Positions 61,176 through 64,000 of a stretch of DNA of 64,000 nucleotides are shown one piece after another. The notes under the pieces were generated by a model. That model was not told where the DNA came from. It saw only the letters and a list, made by a program, of their open reading frames with translations, and searched no databases. The DNA comes from Buddleja alternifolia (taxonomy: Eukaryota; Streptophyta; Magnoliopsida; Lamiales; Scrophulariaceae), in contig CM033406.1 in assembly GCA_019426215.1 (NCBI GenBank), positions 3,735,001-3,799,000 of the forward strand, given 5' to 3'. The position numbers and the translations under genes are program-made. The first letter of the stretch is position 1; every line of letters begins with the position of its first letter.

Positions 61176-61391
61176 TCACGATGTCAGTGGCGGCTCTAGT
61201 CGGGCGATGGGCGATGGTGATCTTCTTATCTCCGGCGGTGTTGCAGAGTGCAACTCGGTGGCAGGAATTTGCATGTTAGAAAGTGAAACTGAGGAAAACG
61301 CCGATGGAAGCGACGACTCAGGCGGTGGCATAATGACATTTTCCCCATATGATTGCATAGAAACTTGTTGATTTTCTTCAAAATTTGACAT
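61176..61391 (-). pseudogene. Start of gypsy gag
   Basis: The minus-strand ATG at 61391 lies about 30 bases after the PBS and opens 71 codons rich in Ser/Pro (MSNFEENQQVSMQS...). The frame then stops and is separated from the rest of gag by the copia LTR. Confidence 0.6.
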
Positions 61392-61417
61392 TGTAACTCA
61401 CATCTTCAACTCAAATT

Positions 61418-61434
61418 TTCCACAAACGCCGCCA
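61418..61434 (-). promoter_or_regulatory. Gypsy primer-binding site
   Basis: Read on minus this is TGGCGGCGTTTGTGGAA, a decayed form of the TGGCGCCGT... site seen at the start of the window. It lies two bases inside the 5' LTR. Confidence 0.6.
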
Positions 61435-61436
61435 CT

Positions 61437-62021
61437 TGATGCGGTTCGCAATTTACACCAAGAAATAGTGAAAAGTAAACACAATTGCGAATATCTTGTA
61501 AAAATTCTATGAAATAAGATGAATATAATACCAAAGAGAGATATTTTATTGCTTTGATATTTTTGTAGAGAAAATACAAAGATGTATTCTTGTTTTTTTG
61601 TAAATAAAGGTAATGTATATTACAATAAATGAATTCTAGGCCTTATATATGGCCTATAGCCGACAACCTCCTCCATTCTTGACATGGGAGACGTTTTTTG
61701 TGTAGTTGGGGGGAAATGGAGATCATTTTCTTTATTTTTGGGGATGATGGGTGGTTGTTAACTTAGTCCACCCTTATCCCTTCGTCAAGTATGCGTACGA
61801 GCTTTATATCTAGCTATTTGTCGCCTTTTTCATCAACTATCCCGTTAGATAAATCACGAGGTCTCTTATGAGCTTGTTCGTGGAGATTACATCTTGCTCT
61901 TGTTGTCAGCATTCCTGGGAGCTCATGTATTGGGCTTTATCTTCATTGTTTTAGTTCGACCCATCACGAGTTCTTGAGGCCCATTTCTTGCCCCAATAAG
62001 AGAAGTAAATTTTACGGACAT

Positions 62022-62025
<4 letters not shown>
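61437..62025 (-). mobile_element. Gypsy 5' LTR (minus strand)
   Basis: It starts TGATGCGGTTCG and ends TTTACGGACATATCA, 589 bp, homologous over its length to 31929-32530 and in its right half to 5330-5594. A (TA)n tract follows immediately. Confidence 0.75.
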
Positions 62026-62061
<36 letters not shown>

Positions 62062-62200
62062 AAGTGTATAAATTGTAGAAAAAATTACGCCTACACCCTT
62101 TGTAGTTAGGCCTAATTACAAATATTCCTCCAACTTTTTTTAATTACTCACACCACCTGTAATTTGCAAAACCTTTACACAGCGGAATTTGACCTAACGT
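62026..62200. repeat. TA microsatellite and short spacer
   Basis: The TA run (about 62024-62058) is followed by a short stretch of unknown origin into which the second Sirevirus-type element inserted. Confidence 0.7.
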
Positions 62201-63744
62201 TGTTAGGAAATTTCTTGTTAGATGTTTTGACGATGACAATTAGGCTTTTTGTTAGATCCCAAAATATGTAAGTTTGATTTTATTAGAAATCATGTATAGG
62301 CTTTGAGCGTTAGATATGTATAAGGCTTTATTTGTTTTTATTCGTTTTTATTCTAGACTGTTAGGCTAAGTAGTCTTTGACTGAGCGTCTGATATTATTC
62401 TAGCGAGTTTATCAATAGTTAGGTCTGAAGATTCAAGCGTCTGTAATCTAAATGAGGATGAAGATTTCTAGCAAGCATCAAGCTATTCCAAGTGTTGATG
62501 TAAAGATTCAGGTAAGGATCATGTAGTGTTGAATGAGCGTTTATCAAGATAAGATTTCACCTGAATTTATTCTGAAGTCCAGAAGTAGTTTAATGCAAAT
62601 ATTCTCGGAGCATTAATGTCCAATGGGCATTGATTTCCAATGCATTAAATGATGATAAGAGCATTAAATATGATAAGCACTTCAGGACGTACGGAGAAGT
62701 TTTCCCATTGGACTGTCAACTTTACAAGTCTGCGGCACCAACTTTTTGTAGCAAAATTTCAGGAAAAAAGGACAAAAGTTGTTTTTGCGTGAGAGTGAAA
62801 GACACGCGTTTGACCATGTGTCCAACGAACACTTTACCAGAGAAATTATATAAATAGGACTTCAGCAACAAGCCAAAAACAACAACAAGCTTACAAGCTA
62901 AAATTCTATTGCATTGAAGTCTCAATCCTTAAGCTTTCAGAAAAGCTTGAATATTCAAATCAAACATTCTCTTTGCTTTTATCCAATCCCCGAGACAGTC
63001 AACCAATATCTCAAACATCTTTTTTGAAAGAACCCTTCATTACTATTGAGATACTCCAAATTGTTTGAACTTCTAAAAATCAAAAAACCGTTAGACAAAA
63101 CCCTTGTCCAACCTCACAATCTGAGTGAAGTCAAAGTTGGATACTTGCATTATTTATTGGTGAAAGAAGCAAGAGGATCAAAGTGTCTTGGAGCAAAAAT
63201 CTGTGTGACCAAGGAGCTCAAGCCATTCAAATCCATCTATTCTTTATTTTGTAGAAGTTTTTGCGTGATTCTTCGAGAATCATTTTAGTGGATTGCCTCT
63301 GAGTGATAAAGGAGAAGAAGGACTTTGTTGAGATTACACCACCCAACGAACCTTACAAATATTGTGTTTTTTACTTTACCGTCGATTTTATTATTATCAT
63401 ATCATTGCATAAATTGGTTAAAGTAAACACATTGACAAAATCATTCAAAACTAAAAGCAACTAAGAATTGTGACGCTAAAACCTTTCAATGAGAAGACTT
63501 TAAATCATTCTGATGTGCTAACACTGATTAAAGAACTAAACGCTTAAACCTAATTGGTTATAGTATTCAAATCTTGAGTCTAATTTAACTTTATCAAAAA
63601 AGTTCCAAGTGGACGCTCAACCAAGTGCCTACATTTTCAAGCATTCGCAATTTTTGAATACGAAATTTTTGAAGTCGAAAAAGATTTCAGGGTCTATCCA
63701 ACGCTCCCCTTCTAGACCCTTCCGTATGTCAATTGGGACCAACA
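62201..63744 (+). mobile_element. 5' LTR of a second Sirevirus-type element
   Basis: It starts TGTTAGGAAATTTC and ends GGGACCAACA, 1,544 bp, colinear with the young LTR but with many differences. A TATAAATA box is at 62849-62856. It begins at the same base as the young LTR, which fixes the true LTR start of the family. The 3' end of this element lies outside the window. Confidence 0.88.
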
Positions 63745-63746
63745 AG

Positions 63747-63758
63747 TGGTATTCGAGC
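63747..63758 (+). promoter_or_regulatory. Primer-binding site, mutated
   Basis: TGGTATTCGAGC differs from the initiator-Met complement TGGTATCAGAGC at two positions, which suggests the element is no longer active. Confidence 0.8.
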
Positions 63759-63842
63759 GGTTGAAGTTGAAATTTTTAAATTTCCAAGCTTAACTGCTAG
63801 TTTAGATCCTTTTGAAAAATTTAGCTGCTTTAAATTTCTTTC

Positions 63843-64000
63843 ATGACATTTGCTAAAGTACCTAAGTTGACCGAGTCAAATTATGACTCATGGAAGGTCA
63901 AAACATTTACTTATCTTTGTTCTTGTGATGATGAAATGTGTGATATCATTTCAAATTGGCAGATTCGAATCTTAAAGGTCATCACTAGAGCGCTTGGAGC
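63843..64000 (+). CDS. gag: Gag of the second Sirevirus-type element (cut by window end)
   Basis: ATG at 63843 opens at least 52 codons without a stop to the window edge. The sequence is close to the start of the young gag: it shares AKVPKLTESNYD, then FTYLCSCDDEMCDIIS with one change, then VITRA. Whether the rest is intact cannot be seen. Confidence 0.85.
   Translation, partial: MTFAKVPKLTESNYDSWKVKTFTYLCSCDDEMCDIISNWQIRILKVITRALG

Larger units (their letters stand above)
31929..62025 (-). mobile_element. Decayed Tat-like Ty3/gypsy element hosting nested insertions
   Basis: The LTRs at both ends belong to one family. From right to left (minus strand) the parts are: 5' LTR, PBS, gag start, gag, protease, RNase H, integrase zinc domain, tandem repeats, an opposite-strand ORF, and 3' LTR. 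The order suits the Tat lineage, which is known for antisense extra ORFs and 3' tandem repeats. The bases before the left LTR (CATAT) and after the right one (TATAT) are a near match for a 5-bp TSD. Most of the reverse transcriptase is missing. A second piece of opposite-strand ORF at about 55.0-55.7 kb implies either rearrangement or a second copy of the element. Confidence 0.55.

Overview
This window looks like nuclear DNA from a flowering plant, most likely a eudicot. It has long spliced genes with GT-AG introns, many LTR retrotransposons and MITEs, simple repeats, and a piece of plant mitochondrial DNA. I cannot name the species. Two intact nuclear genes are visible. HCF136, a thylakoid-lumen photosystem II assembly factor, is on + at 7529-14476 with eight exons. 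A yellow stripe-like (YSL) transporter of the OPT family is on - at 29575-27228 with three exons. An HNH-endonuclease ORF without an in-frame ATG sits inside HCF136 intron 2.

Layout. 1-596 is a Ty3/gypsy 5' LTR with its primer-binding site (minus strand). 1545-5325 is a minus-strand copia LTR with PBS, split by a nested solo LTR (2079-4223, TSD CGACT). 7140-14480 is HCF136. 15016-17047 is a solo copia-type LTR (TSD TCTAT) holding a GGGATAA MITE. About 18.7-19.3 kb is mitochondrial-derived and contains a decayed tRNA-Tyr. 19.8-24.3 kb holds hAT-type elements, one of them nested inside a long-TIR element. 27.2-29.8 kb is the YSL gene and its promoter. 30399-30892 is another hAT MITE.

The right half is a nest of retrotransposons. 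A decayed minus-strand Tat-like gypsy element appears to run from 31929 (3' LTR) to 62025 (5' LTR). An old Sirevirus-type solo LTR (begins 37702, ends 54781) lies in it. That solo LTR was split by a younger, nearly complete Sirevirus-type copia element (37833-51313, TSD GTTAG, 1.54-kb LTRs) and by a copia solo LTR (52673-54754, TSD CCTTT). A second copy of that copia LTR, in inverted orientation, lies at 58894-61093. A second Sirevirus begins at 62201 and leaves the window within gag.

No unknown multi-gene system such as a defence island or gene cluster is visible. The most unusual structure is in the younger Sirevirus. An 810-bp copy of its own 5' flanking DNA (gypsy plus old LTR) sits just inside its 3' LTR, where the end of the element and the polypurine tract should be. 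This suggests a repair or template-switch event. Other points worth following are the HNH ORF inside HCF136, the double in-frame stop between gag and pol in a 39-nt GT...AG segment, and tandem arrays and an antisense ORF in the gypsy 3' region.
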